Assembly (NCBI GenBank): GCA_015075365.1
Contig: JABTUN010000001.1
Coordinates: forward strand, 372,001-436,000
DNA from: Verrucomicrobiaceae bacterium
GTDB lineage: Bacteria > Verrucomicrobiota > Verrucomicrobiia > Verrucomicrobiales > Verrucomicrobiaceae
Direction: 5' to 3'
Length of the DNA stretch: 64,000 nt
Part shown: positions 46,378-55,568 of the stretch, piece after piece
How positions within the stretch are numbered: the stretch's first letter is position 1
Layout of the letters: every line of letters starts with the position of its first letter
The notes under the pieces: generated by a model
What the model was told of the DNA's origin: nothing
Databases searched by the model: none
The model's input: only the letters and a program-made list of their open reading frames with translations
Made by a program: the position numbers and the translations under genes

Positions 46378-47919
46378 ATGTTCCGCCCTCTCGTCGTCTT
46401 TTTGCTCGCCACTCAACTCGCCGCCGCGGAAAAAACGCTGCCGTTTTGGGATCTCGCGCGGTGGGATGCCTGGAATAGCACCGAACTTGTGCAAACGATG
46501 CCGGAGGCCGTGGAAGCGGGCACTTACACCGATCCGCAGTTCCCGGATGCATCGATGGTGTTTCCATCGGTGTGGCGGGATGCGGCGAGCGGGCAGTGGC
46601 GCATGATTTACTCGATCAAATGGAGCCCGTTCACGATCATGGCCGCGCAGAGCGAGGACGGCATCGCGTGGAAGCCGCTGCCGGTGCCGGATGCGCAGCC
46701 GGAGGGCGGAAAGCTCGCTCCGCATCATGTGTTCACCTTCACGCATGGCCAGGGCAGCGGCGTGTATCACGATCCCGTCGCGGCGGATGGCTTTCCCTTC
46801 AAAATGTATGGCCGGCAGGACCCGGACGCGGTGTTTGAGCAGGCGCTCGCCGATCCGAAGCATCGCTGGCACGAAATCGCGAAGCGTGAGGGCAAGAAGC
46901 GCTACATGAGCATGGCCGCCACGCTCGTCTCGAAGGATGGTCTGCATTGGCAGGTGAAGAAAGACGGCGACTGGGCCACCGATGACTGGGCGCCGGAGCC
47001 GCCGGTGTTTTGCTTTTTTCGCGAGAGCGACCGCACGCATGTCCTCACCGCTCGTCCCGGCTGGGGAGATCGTCGCCTCGCGCTGCGTGAGACACGTGAC
47101 TTCACGACGTGGAGCGAACCCACGCTTCATCTGCAACCCGACGCGCTCGATGTGGACGGCCCGGTCGACTTTTACGGCATGCCAACGATTCGCAGCGGCC
47201 CGGGCTATGTCGGCGTGCTGTGGACCTTCCGAAACTCCAGCAGCGTGCCGGTGAACAGCTACAACCAGTTCTTTGGCGACTTCGACTCGCAGCTCACCTT
47301 CAGCTACGACGGCCATCACTTCATCCGCGGCCAAAGGAAGCCCTTCATCGCGCTGAATCCCATCCCGCAGCACGGTTGCGCCCAAATCCGCCCCAGCAGC
47401 CTCATCGCCACCGACACGGAGGTCCGCATCTACTCCGAATCGCACAAAGGCGCGCACGGTCGCGAACGCGCCGCGAAAAATGCCACCAAGGAGCCCACCA
47501 GCGCCGTTCTGCTGCACACCGTGCGCAAAGACGGCTTCATGCACCTGCGCTCGCGCGGCGACTTCGCCCGCATCCAGTCGAAACCGATGCTGCTCAAGTC
47601 CGCGCAACTCGCCCTCAACGCCGCCGCCGACTTCGGCGAGATCCGTTTTCAAATCACCGATGTCAAAAGCGTGCCGCAGCCCGGCCTGACCTTCGATGAC
47701 TGCGTTCCCATGCGAAACGCGAACTCGCTCCACCACGCGCTGACCTGGAAAAAAGCCACGCTGGAGCCGCTCGTTGGCAAAGTCGTCCGTTTGGAGATCG
47801 AGTTCCGTCAGGCGAACCTCTTCGCACTCTACGGCGACTGGCATTTCATCGACGCCCAGGACCTTTGGCTCATCGAAGACGGCAAACCGGCTCCGATGAG
47901 GCGATTCGACAATCCGTAA
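46378..47919 (+). CDS. exported glycosyl hydrolase-like (five-bladed propeller) protein
   Basis: 513 aa with a signal peptide (MFRPLVVFLLATQLAAAE). The body carries repeated blade-like motifs: MIYSIKWSPFTIMAAQSEDGIAWK, AATLVSKDGLHWQVKKDGDW, LALRETRDFTTWSEPTL and LTFSYDGHHFIRGQ. These are of the 'S.DG..W' type seen in GH32/GH43/GH68-like and sialidase-like propellers. The C-terminal domain (LEPLVGKVVRLEIEFRQANLFALYGDWHFID) looks like a beta-sandwich carbohydrate-binding module. A catalytic residue set cannot be named with confidence. A truncated, broken copy lies about 1.9 kb upstream, with the SPFH pair between them. Confidence 0.72.
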   Translation: MFRPLVVFLLATQLAAAEKTLPFWDLARWDAWNSTELVQTMPEAVEAGTYTDPQFPDASMVFPSVWRDAASGQWRMIYSIKWSPFTIMAAQSEDGIAWKPLPVPDAQPEGGKLAPHHVFTFTHGQGSGVYHDPVAADGFPFKMYGRQDPDAVFEQALADPKHRWHEIAKREGKKRYMSMAATLVSKDGLHWQVKKDGDWATDDWAPEPPVFCFFRESDRTHVLTARPGWGDRRLALRETRDFTTWSEPTLHLQPDALDVDGPVDFYGMPTIRSGPGYVGVLWTFRNSSSVPVNSYNQFFGDFDSQLTFSYDGHHFIRGQRKPFIALNPIPQHGCAQIRPSSLIATDTEVRIYSESHKGAHGRERAAKNATKEPTSAVLLHTVRKDGFMHLRSRGDFARIQSKPMLLKSAQLALNAAADFGEIRFQITDVKSVPQPGLTFDDCVPMRNANSLHHALTWKKATLEPLVGKVVRLEIEFRQANLFALYGDWHFIDAQDLWLIEDGKPAPMRRFDNP

Positions 47920-47925
47920 GTGTGA

Positions 47926-49161
47926 CTAGGCGAGGACAAAGCCCTTCAAAGGCCCTGTCGAAGTCGCGAAGGACTTGTCGGCCACACCGAACTGGTTCAG
48001 CACGCTGACGTAGAGATTCGCGAGCGGCACGGTGCTGGGCTCGAAGGCGAGGTGCTGGCCGTGTTGAAAGCCGCCGCCGAGGACGAGGACGGGGAGGTCC
48101 TTCGTGCTGTGGTTGCTGGCGTTGCCGAGATTCGACGTGACGATGATCGTGGTGCGGTCGAGCAGGTTGCCGTCGCCTTCCTTCGTGTGCTTGAGGTTGG
48201 TGAGCAGCGTTTTGAGCTCTTTGAAGAGCTCTTTCTCGATGAGCTTGAGCTGCGCGATGTTTTCCGGGTCCTGGCCGTGATGCGAGAGCGGATGGTAGCC
48301 GTTGGTCACACCATCGACCTTCACGTTGTTCTGCTGGAAGTAGCCGAAGGTGACGATGCGCGTGCTGTCGGTCTGAAAGGCGAGCTGCGTCATGTCGCAC
48401 ACGTTGCGGAGCTGCGTGATGATCTCCGCGCGGTCGGCGGGATCCTTGGGCGCGGGGGCATCCACCTTCGGTTTGGGCGTGTGGACCCAGCTTTCGGATT
48501 TCACGAGGCGACGCTCGGTTTCGCGCACAGACTCGAAATACTCCTCCAGCTTGTCCTGATCGGCCTGCGAGAGCTTCGGCTTCAGGCCCTTCGCCTGCCG
48601 CTGCACGAGATCCATGATGCTTTTGCCCTGGCCGATCTGCTGCGTGACCTTTTCAGCGGTCGCCTTGCTCTCATCGAGAAACAGCCGCGCATACACGTTC
48701 GCCATCTTGGCTTCCGCAGGCACCTGCGTGCCGCCATCGGTCCAGCCAAAGTCATTCGCGCCGGCGGAGAGCGCCAGCGTGTCGAATCGCGTGCTCTGGC
48801 CGATCTTTCCCGCGAGATACTGATCGAGCGAGCGCACGTTGCGCTTGTTCGACGGCATGCCGGTGAACAAGCGCGGCTGCGCAGAGTGCCCGCCGCCCAC
48901 GCCCGGATGATCGAGGCCGGAGATGATCGTGAAGCGGTCGCGGAACTCGTCGATGATCGACAAATACTCCGTCGTCGTGTAGCCCTCGCCGCTTTCCTTC
49001 GGCACCAAAGCCTCGCGATACAGCCCCAGCGGCACACCGATGAGCAACAGACGCCTCGGATGGCTCTTTGCGTCCGCAGCATGAGCGAAACCACCGAGCG
49101 ATTCGAGCCAGGGCAGCCCAAGCGCGGCGGCGGAGGTGTGGAGGAAGTGACGGCGATTCAT
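47926..49161 (-). CDS. DUF1552 protein, Tat-exported (copy 2)
   Basis: 411 aa with a twin-arginine leader (MNRRHFLHTSAAALGLPWLESL). It shares all the main blocks of copy 1: ISGLDHPGVGGGHSAQPRLFTG, TDSTRIVTFGYFQQNN, YHPLSHHGQD and VTSNLGNASNHSTKDLPVLVLGGGFQHGQHLAFE. It starts 17 bases after the DUF1592 gene upstream. The pair repeats the order found at 22.5-26.1 kb, though sequence divergence between the copies is considerable, so it is not a recent duplication. It converges on the glycosyl hydrolase-like gene. Confidence 0.92.
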   Translation of the reverse strand: MNRRHFLHTSAAALGLPWLESLGGFAHAADAKSHPRRLLLIGVPLGLYREALVPKESGEGYTTTEYLSIIDEFRDRFTIISGLDHPGVGGGHSAQPRLFTGMPSNKRNVRSLDQYLAGKIGQSTRFDTLALSAGANDFGWTDGGTQVPAEAKMANVYARLFLDESKATAEKVTQQIGQGKSIMDLVQRQAKGLKPKLSQADQDKLEEYFESVRETERRLVKSESWVHTPKPKVDAPAPKDPADRAEIITQLRNVCDMTQLAFQTDSTRIVTFGYFQQNNVKVDGVTNGYHPLSHHGQDPENIAQLKLIEKELFKELKTLLTNLKHTKEGDGNLLDRTTIIVTSNLGNASNHSTKDLPVLVLGGGFQHGQHLAFEPSTVPLANLYVSVLNQFGVADKSFATSTGPLKGFVLA

Positions 49162-49178
49162 GGTGGGTGAATGAATGG

Positions 49179-51599
49179 TTACGGACGAATAAAAAGCGGA
49201 CTCTGGATTAATTGAGCAATCATCGTCCTCAAACCACCGCCGTTCGCGCGTGTGGCCCCGACGATCTTGCTGATCTCCTCGCGATCGGCGAAGCCGAGGC
49301 TGCGGCCGAGGGCGTAGGTGGTGAGTTTTTCGGCGACGTTGTGGAAGACGAGGTGCTCGTTCTTTTTCAGCAGGGCGCGGAACTCGGTGAAGCCGGTGAA
49401 GGCACCGAGTTTGGGCAGTTTGTCGGCGGGTTGGACGGGTTTGCCCTCACCGAGGGTTTTGCGGCCGTTTTTGGCCTCGATGAGGGCGCGGTAGTTTTCA
49501 CGCCAGCCGCCGGTGACGTCGAAGTTTTCGAGCGCGATGCCATACGGGTCGATCTTCGCGTGGCAGGCGGCGCATTGGGCGATGTTGCGGTGCTTTTCGA
49601 GTTGTTCGTTGATGGTGCTCGCGCCGCGGATATCAGGCTCGATGGGTGGCACGTCGGGCGGCGGTGGTGGCGCGGGCGTGCCGAGCAGACGCTCCAGCAT
49701 CCACACGCCGCGCACGACGGGCGAGGTGGTGGTGCCGTTGCTGGTGATGCTCAAAATGCTCGCGTGCGTGAGCAGGCCACCGCGCACGGTCTTGGATTTG
49801 TCGAGACTCACTTTGCGGAAGGCGTTTCCGCTCACGCCCTCGATGCCGTAATGCCGTGCGAGGCGGTCGTTGAGCATCGTCCAGTCGGAATCGAGCAGGT
49901 TGGCGATGCTGAGATCGTTCACGAGCAGTTCGCGGATGAAAAGCTGCGTCTCCTGCACCATCGCATGTTCGAGGTCCTCGTCGTATTCGGGATAGAGCGA
50001 CTTGTCGGGCTGCATCTCGCCCACCTTCGTGGTTTGCAGCCACTGGCCGGTGAAATCGCGCAGGAAGCGCTCGGCGCGTGCATCAGCGAGCAGGCGTGCG
50101 GTTTGCTTTTTCAGCTCGGCGGGCTGTGAGAGCTTGTTTTGCGCTGCGAGACGCATCATCTCGTCATCCGGCATGCTGCGCCAGAGGAAATACGAGAGGC
50201 GATTGGCGAGCGCGAACTCATCCACTTTGTCCGCAGGCTCCTGATGATACAAAAACTGCGGCGAAGTCATCATGGCCTTCACGGTGAGCTTGAAGGCATC
50301 GAGCGCACCCACGTCTTTGCGCTGCGTTTGATAAAACGAGGCAAAATCAGCCACGACGGCTTCTTCCACGGGCCTGCGGAAGAGCTTCGGCGCAAAGTCG
50401 CGCAGCAACTGCGGCACCACGGCGTCATCGAGCCGCGAAACATCCTCAAGCTGGCCAAACAAGGCCTGATGTCCCTTCGGTGGCCATTGGTCGATGAGCG
50501 GGCCTTCGAACTCGATGCGCTTGATCGCGATCGCGGGTGATTTGTCCTCAAGGATGCGCGAGCCGGGCAGCCAGTTCGTGCCGTCGAGCATGGAGACCTG
50601 CACGCGCTGGTTTGGCTGGAGATAGACGCGGTATTCGATCTCGCACGGTTTCTCATCCGCAAGCTGCGTGATGCCCGCGATGGTCTGCGGCTCCTCGCGA
50701 TTGTCGCTGCCGTGCGAGACCTGCAGGCGCATGATCTTGCCCTCGTTGCGCACCGCGTAAGCCACGACCTTGAAGCGATACCATCCCGGCTCGCGAACTT
50801 GGAGATACTCCTTCGTGTCCGGCTTTTTATACATCACCGGGATGAGCATGTCCTCGCCCCACGGCGGATAAAACGGCTCGCCGTAGTTGCCCGTGGCCTT
50901 CTGCTGCTCGCGGCGCTTTTTCTCCGCAGGCGTGAGCGTGTAGCCCGGATCATCCTTGCCGTTCAAACGCCGCAGGCGCTCCTCCTCGCGTGCTTTGCGG
51001 CGGTCCTCGATGTCTTTGAGCGTGAAGGTGACGCTTTTGGTCTCCGGTCGCGGCTTGGTGACGATGGCGCGGCTGAGTATGAAGTCCGCGGCCTTCATGT
51101 ATTCGGCCAGCTGCTCGGCGGAGAGCATCAAGGCACCGCCGTTGTTGTTGAAGCCGCCGCTGATCGTGTCCTCGGGAAAACCGACCGCATAATCGCCGCG
51201 CACGTCGAAGAGATCCTCGATCGTGTTTTCATACTCGAAGCGATTCAGCCTCCGCAGCACCACCTCGCCCTTCTGCCCGCTGAGTGCCAGCGCCGCGCGA
51301 CGCAGCTCGCTTTGGATCCACTCGGTCACTGGCTCCAATTCGGCCGGTTTCGGCTGCTTCTCATCTTCCGGCGGCATCTCGCCGAGATGCAGGTTGTCGA
51401 GCACGAGCTGCCAGTTCTCTGCATCGGCGGAGGTCTGGCTGATTTGCAAGGTATCGACGCGGAAGTCGCCCTTCTGCTTCTTTTCGCCGTGGCAGTTCAC
51501 GCAGTAGGTTTGCATGAAAGTGGCGACCTTTGAGTCGATCTTGCCCGCTGCGTTGGCAGCAGTGGCCAGGAGGATCAGGAGCAAAGAGAGGCGTTTCAT
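49179..51599 (-). CDS. DUF1592 cytochrome-like protein (copy 2)
   Basis: 806 aa from the ATG at 51599 (MKRLSLLLILLATAANAAG, signal peptide). An upstream in-frame start would overlap the sulfatase gene. Haem c motifs are CVNCH at 33-37 and CAACH in the C-terminal part (NIAQCAACHAKIDPYGIALENFD). The central blocks match DUF1587/1595/1592/1588/1585, such as RRLNRFEYENTIEDLF, FRRPVEEAV, LSYFLWRSMPDDEMM and GGLLTHASILSITSNGTTTS. It has an insert relative to copy 1 around 230-300, charged and rich in R and E (RRKAREEERLRRLNG). It is probably a periplasmic redox protein working with the DUF1552 partner. Confidence 0.92.
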   Translation of the reverse strand: MKRLSLLLILLATAANAAGKIDSKVATFMQTYCVNCHGEKKQKGDFRVDTLQISQTSADAENWQLVLDNLHLGEMPPEDEKQPKPAELEPVTEWIQSELRRAALALSGQKGEVVLRRLNRFEYENTIEDLFDVRGDYAVGFPEDTISGGFNNNGGALMLSAEQLAEYMKAADFILSRAIVTKPRPETKSVTFTLKDIEDRRKAREEERLRRLNGKDDPGYTLTPAEKKRREQQKATGNYGEPFYPPWGEDMLIPVMYKKPDTKEYLQVREPGWYRFKVVAYAVRNEGKIMRLQVSHGSDNREEPQTIAGITQLADEKPCEIEYRVYLQPNQRVQVSMLDGTNWLPGSRILEDKSPAIAIKRIEFEGPLIDQWPPKGHQALFGQLEDVSRLDDAVVPQLLRDFAPKLFRRPVEEAVVADFASFYQTQRKDVGALDAFKLTVKAMMTSPQFLYHQEPADKVDEFALANRLSYFLWRSMPDDEMMRLAAQNKLSQPAELKKQTARLLADARAERFLRDFTGQWLQTTKVGEMQPDKSLYPEYDEDLEHAMVQETQLFIRELLVNDLSIANLLDSDWTMLNDRLARHYGIEGVSGNAFRKVSLDKSKTVRGGLLTHASILSITSNGTTTSPVVRGVWMLERLLGTPAPPPPPDVPPIEPDIRGASTINEQLEKHRNIAQCAACHAKIDPYGIALENFDVTGGWRENYRALIEAKNGRKTLGEGKPVQPADKLPKLGAFTGFTEFRALLKKNEHLVFHNVAEKLTTYALGRSLGFADREEISKIVGATRANGGGLRTMIAQLIQSPLFIRP

Positions 51600-51670
51600 T
51601 CGGGCGGTTCGCACGGCTCTGAAACGTGGGGGAGGGTGATTTTCTGACGTGGTGAAGCTCAACCCGCGAA

Positions 51671-53110
51671 TCAGCGATTCCACGCCTGCTTGGTCTTTGT
51701 CTCCTCAAACTGCCGATTGGCATCAAAATGCGGGTTTTCAGCCGGAATGGGCGCTGGGATGGATTTGAGCCAGGCGTGCAGTTTGTCGCTCATGGCTTCG
51801 GCGCGGGCTTTTTCGGTGGTGGATAGGTCGCGGGACTCGGAGAGGTCGTCGCGGAGGTTGAAGAGTTCGAGTTTGCGACCGGGTTGGTAGCGCAGGTTCG
51901 CATCGAAGGAGTCGCCGAAGTGCTCGATGAGCTTCCAATCGCCCTCGCGGATGACCGCGCATGGTGTGGCGGCCCAGCGGAGGTCGTAGAGCGGCATGTG
52001 GAAGTAGAGCGGGCGCTGCGGGAGCGTTTCGCCACGGAGGAGCGGGAGGAGATTGAGGCCATCGCAGACAGGAGTGTCTGCATCACTTTCCGCCGCGGCG
52101 AGCAGCGTGGGCATCCAGTCGGTGACGTGCACGGGCGTGGAGCAGGTTTGGCCGGCTTTCACGCTCGCGGGCCAGCGCAGGAGGCAGGGCACACGGATAC
52201 CGCCTTCATACGGCGAGCCTTTGCCGGAGCGCAGCGGCACATTGTCGAACTCCTGCGTTTTGATTTCGAGCTGGCCGCTCGTGGTGGTGTTGTAGTTCGT
52301 GTCGAGGCCGCCGTTGTCGGAGAGAAAGACGACGATCGTGTTCTCACGCTGCTTCGTTTCATCCAGCGCGGCCATGAGGCGGCCGATGCTGGTGTCGAGA
52401 TGCTCGATGGCAGCGAGGTAAGTCGCATTGAACATGCCCGACTCCGGCGCACCGGCTGCGCGATGCTTTTTCACCAAGTCCGGCGGTGCGGAGACGACGC
52501 CATGCAGCGTGTGATGCGCGAGGTAAAAGAACCACGGCTTCTCACGGCGCTCGCGGATGAAGCCGATGGCCGAATCGGTGAGGTGATCGACCCATTTGTC
52601 GCCCTCGTTTTGTGTTCCAGGACCTCGTGGCGCGACGAAGTCGAAGCCGTGCGCATCACCGGCCCTCAATTGCACATAATCGCCATCCGCGCCCGAGGTG
52701 AGATGCCATTTGCCCGCCATGCCCGTGCGATAACCGGCCTTGCGCAGCAACTTCGGCAGCGTGGGCCACTCGCGCGGCAATTGCTCGCGAAACGCCGGCT
52801 CCTGCATCCGCGCCCACGGCAGTCCATACCACGGAATGACATGCCACATGCCGTTGCGAGCCGTGTGCTGCCCGGTGAGCAAGGCCGCGCGAGTCGGCGT
52901 GCATTGTGGCATCACATACGCATCCGTGAACCTCACGCCCTCGCCCGCCAGCCGGTCCAGATTCGGCGTGGGCACTTTCTTCGAGCCATAGCAACCGAGC
53001 GTGGCCCAGCCTTGATCATCCGTGAGGATGAAGAGGATGTTCGGGCGCGGCTTCGCCGCGAATGACGAATGCAAAAGGACGAATGAGGAAAGAAAGAGAA
53101 GAAGGCGCAT
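51671..53110 (-). CDS. sulfatase (arylsulfatase A-like)
   Basis: 479 aa with signal peptide MRLLLFLSSFVLLHSSFA. Metal-binding NILFILTDDQGWATLGCYG, and formylglycine motif CTPTR at 70-74 followed by AALLTGQ. Other blocks are GYRTGMAGKWHL, PWFFYLAHHTLHGV, TIVVFLSDNGGLDTNYN, GSPYEGGIRVPCLLRWP and VTDWMPTLLAAA. It follows the BNR-propeller gene by 18 bases and precedes the DUF1592 gene. The substrate is not defined by sequence. Confidence 0.93.
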   Translation of the reverse strand: MRLLLFLSSFVLLHSSFAAKPRPNILFILTDDQGWATLGCYGSKKVPTPNLDRLAGEGVRFTDAYVMPQCTPTRAALLTGQHTARNGMWHVIPWYGLPWARMQEPAFREQLPREWPTLPKLLRKAGYRTGMAGKWHLTSGADGDYVQLRAGDAHGFDFVAPRGPGTQNEGDKWVDHLTDSAIGFIRERREKPWFFYLAHHTLHGVVSAPPDLVKKHRAAGAPESGMFNATYLAAIEHLDTSIGRLMAALDETKQRENTIVVFLSDNGGLDTNYNTTTSGQLEIKTQEFDNVPLRSGKGSPYEGGIRVPCLLRWPASVKAGQTCSTPVHVTDWMPTLLAAAESDADTPVCDGLNLLPLLRGETLPQRPLYFHMPLYDLRWAATPCAVIREGDWKLIEHFGDSFDANLRYQPGRKLELFNLRDDLSESRDLSTTEKARAEAMSDKLHAWLKSIPAPIPAENPHFDANRQFEETKTKQAWNR

Positions 53111-53128
53111 GAGAGCGTCGAGATGGAA

Positions 53129-54256
53129 TCACGGAGCGACCAAGCCCCAAGCGCCCGCACGGAGGCCTTGAGCGCCGCCTTTGATGTCAGGGGGCGTGTA
53201 TTGATGCACTTCCTGCCAGGTTTTGCCGCTGTCGGTGCTGCGTTGGATGTTCGTGCGCTGCGGATGGATGCTGATGAGCGTTCCTGAGTCGCTGGCGATG
53301 ACTTTACCTTCGGGCACAGCGGCGGGAAGGTCGCGCCAGGTTTGGCCGTCGGTGCTGGCGCGGGATTTTTTGCCGCAGAGCCAGAACTCATTGCCCACGA
53401 CGCTCAAGGTGGCGCGTTGCGTGCCGGTGGCGTGCGGGCCGGTCCAGGTTTCGCCGGCGTCGGTGCTGGTCCAGGCGTTCGCGGCGTCTTTGTCGGTCAT
53501 GACGAGCAGCCGGCCGTTGCAGAGCATCTCACCGCGACCGGTGGAGGCATCGAGACCTTTCGGCGCGAGCCATTTCCAGGTCTTGCCGAGGTCATCGCTG
53601 GCAAAGAGATTGCCAAACTTCGCGCCGGAGTCGCCGCGATTGTCACCAAGTGCGAGGAAGCGTCCGCTGGCATCGCCGCAATACACCGCGCCGACGTGAT
53701 GCGTGCTCAACTTGCCGCGCGGATCGTCTTTGAACGCGCCCCACATGCCGAAGGAGCTGAAACTCTGCCCGAGATCGCTCGTGGCGCAGAAGGTCATGTA
53801 GCCGCTGCCGACGAAGGTGCCCTTGCCAGCCGCGACGCCCCAAGTGCCGGGCATCACACGCGCATCGCCCTTGCCCTCCGGCAGCTTCGCAGTGCCTTTC
53901 GTGAGATGACGCCAGTTCATCGCGTCATCGGAGGCCAGATAAATCGTCGGTGCGCCCCAGCCGACGGGCACGACGAACACCCCACCGGTGTAAGCAACCG
54001 CCTTCGTGGCCCAAGGCCCATGATCCGCCCCCGGCGCGGCAAAGAAGGACTGCGTCCACGTCTTGCCATCGTCCTTCGACACGAGAATGCGCGCCCCATG
54101 CCCCACGACAACAAACGCGCCGACTTTCGGATTCGGTTTGAAGTCACCGCCAAACGGAATCGCCTCACGCCGCTCCACATCTTCCGGCGATTCATTGGCG
54201 GCGAAACAGGTGAACGATAGAGCGATGGAGGCGAGAAGCAGCGGCAGTGGTTTCAT
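53129..54256 (-). CDS. exported BNR/sialidase-type beta-propeller protein
   Basis: 375 aa from the ATG at 54256 (MKPLPLLLASIALSFTCFA, signal peptide). Repeated Asp-box-like motifs of the S.DDGKTW kind are present: SKDDGKTWTQSF, SDDLGKTWKWL, STDAGETWTGP, STDGQTWRDL and STDSGKTWQEV. They mark a six- or seven-bladed sialidase/HCF136-like propeller. The catalytic Arg triad of true sialidases is not identifiable, so binding or another hydrolase activity is possible. It lies between the FecR-like gene (37 bases upstream) and the sulfatase (18 bases downstream). Confidence 0.82.
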   Translation of the reverse strand: MKPLPLLLASIALSFTCFAANESPEDVERREAIPFGGDFKPNPKVGAFVVVGHGARILVSKDDGKTWTQSFFAAPGADHGPWATKAVAYTGGVFVVPVGWGAPTIYLASDDAMNWRHLTKGTAKLPEGKGDARVMPGTWGVAAGKGTFVGSGYMTFCATSDLGQSFSSFGMWGAFKDDPRGKLSTHHVGAVYCGDASGRFLALGDNRGDSGAKFGNLFASDDLGKTWKWLAPKGLDASTGRGEMLCNGRLLVMTDKDAANAWTSTDAGETWTGPHATGTQRATLSVVGNEFWLCGKKSRASTDGQTWRDLPAAVPEGKVIASDSGTLISIHPQRTNIQRSTDSGKTWQEVHQYTPPDIKGGAQGLRAGAWGLVAP

Positions 54257-54293
54257 GGTGGTGGATGGCTGGAAAGATTCGAGCGAGCTGGAT

Positions 54294-55568
54294 TCATTCA
54301 CGCAGCACCTCGACGCTCCCGACTTCGAGGCCTGCATCGGTGCTGATTGTGTAGATGGCGATCTGGCGGAGTTCGAGCGGCTCTTGCGGGGCGTCTTGAG
54401 CCTGGGCGTGCCAGTGGCGGAAAGCGCTGACGGGAAGCTCGATCTGCCAGGTGCCGGGTTCGATGCGTCTCTGTTGGAACCAGTTGCCTGCATACCCGCC
54501 TTTCGCCTTCATGCAGGCGAGCATGACCTCGAGCGTGGCGGTGGTTTTTGCGCGCCCACGCACACGCAGGCGTGAATCGGGCTGCACATGGATGTTGGCA
54601 CGGTTTTGCCACGGCAGCGTGAGTCCCACCCGATGGATGGTGACGGGACCCCGGCTGCTTTTGGGCAGAAAAACCGGCTCGGTGGCGAGGCGGGCCTCGA
54701 TGTCGCCTTCGGCGGGCAACCAGCGGCCCTGCGTGCCGGCGGGACCGGCAGCGAGATCGGAACGCCAGAGCACCTCCGGCTGCCGGCGGGGCATCACGGG
54801 CATTTCCGCACCGGAGAGCGAGGCGATGGTCTCATGCTGCGCGGGCACGTCCGCGCTGCGTCCGTCGATGAGCCGGGTGAGGCGCACACGGCCTTCATTG
54901 ACCGCGAGGCGCGTGTTCGCGTCATCGGAATCCACTTCAAAACGCGTGCCGAGCACCTCCAGCAGCGCGGTGGGCGTGTGGATGCGCAGAGGCCGTCGCG
55001 CAGGTTGCGGGCGCACGTCGGCGGAAAGGCTGCCGGAGCGCAGGTGCACGTTTTTTTGCCCGTCGTCGGACAGCGTGGCGAGGGAACGGCCGAGCAGCGT
55101 GAGCGTGGTGCCATCGGCGAAGGAAATGACGAGCGTGGCATCGTCCGAAACGGTCTCCAACGTGCCGCCGGGCAAGGTGGAGCCATTCGCCAGCGTCTCG
55201 CGTACCTCGCCGCCCGCGCCGGTCCAGCGCACGCTGCCATCGGCCTGCATCACGGTCAGGATGTGACGCTCGCCGCCGGTTTGAATGAGCCACACGATGG
55301 AGATCAGCAGCGTGATCGCAGCCGCCGCGCTGAGGATGACCGCGCTGCGCCAGCGTGGCTTCACCACAGCGATCACGGGGCGCTCAGGATGCGCCTCCGC
55401 GTCATCACGCACGGCGACGGCCTGCAGCAGCACTTCTGCGAGCGCGGCGGCCAGTGCGGGGTCGTTTTCGATGCGGCGGGAAAGCTCCGCAGCCTGCGGC
55501 GCATCGCATTCACCCGCGGCGTAGCGCGTGAGCAGCTCCCATGGGATGTTATCGCCCGTCGTGCTCAT
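54294..55568 (-). CDS. FecR-domain membrane protein with C-terminal beta-sandwich extension
   Basis: 424 aa from the ATG at 55568, overlapping the sigma-factor stop as ATGA. The N-terminus (about 1-75) is a cytoplasmic anti-sigma-like region (LLTRYAAGECDAPQAAELSRRIENDP). A membrane helix follows (AVILSAAAAITLLISIVWLIQ), then the FecR domain: GGTLETVSDDATLVISFADGTTLTLLG, VRLTRL and the fold-typical LLEVLGTRFEVDSDD. The last ~150 residues look like a carbohydrate-binding or galactose-binding-like sandwich (TWQIELPVSAFRHW). It probably controls the adjacent ECF sigma factor. Confidence 0.88.
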   Translation of the reverse strand: MSTTGDNIPWELLTRYAAGECDAPQAAELSRRIENDPALAAALAEVLLQAVAVRDDAEAHPERPVIAVVKPRWRSAVILSAAAAITLLISIVWLIQTGGERHILTVMQADGSVRWTGAGGEVRETLANGSTLPGGTLETVSDDATLVISFADGTTLTLLGRSLATLSDDGQKNVHLRSGSLSADVRPQPARRPLRIHTPTALLEVLGTRFEVDSDDANTRLAVNEGRVRLTRLIDGRSADVPAQHETIASLSGAEMPVMPRRQPEVLWRSDLAAGPAGTQGRWLPAEGDIEARLATEPVFLPKSSRGPVTIHRVGLTLPWQNRANIHVQPDSRLRVRGRAKTTATLEVMLACMKAKGGYAGNWFQQRRIEPGTWQIELPVSAFRHWHAQAQDAPQEPLELRQIAIYTISTDAGLEVGSVEVLRE

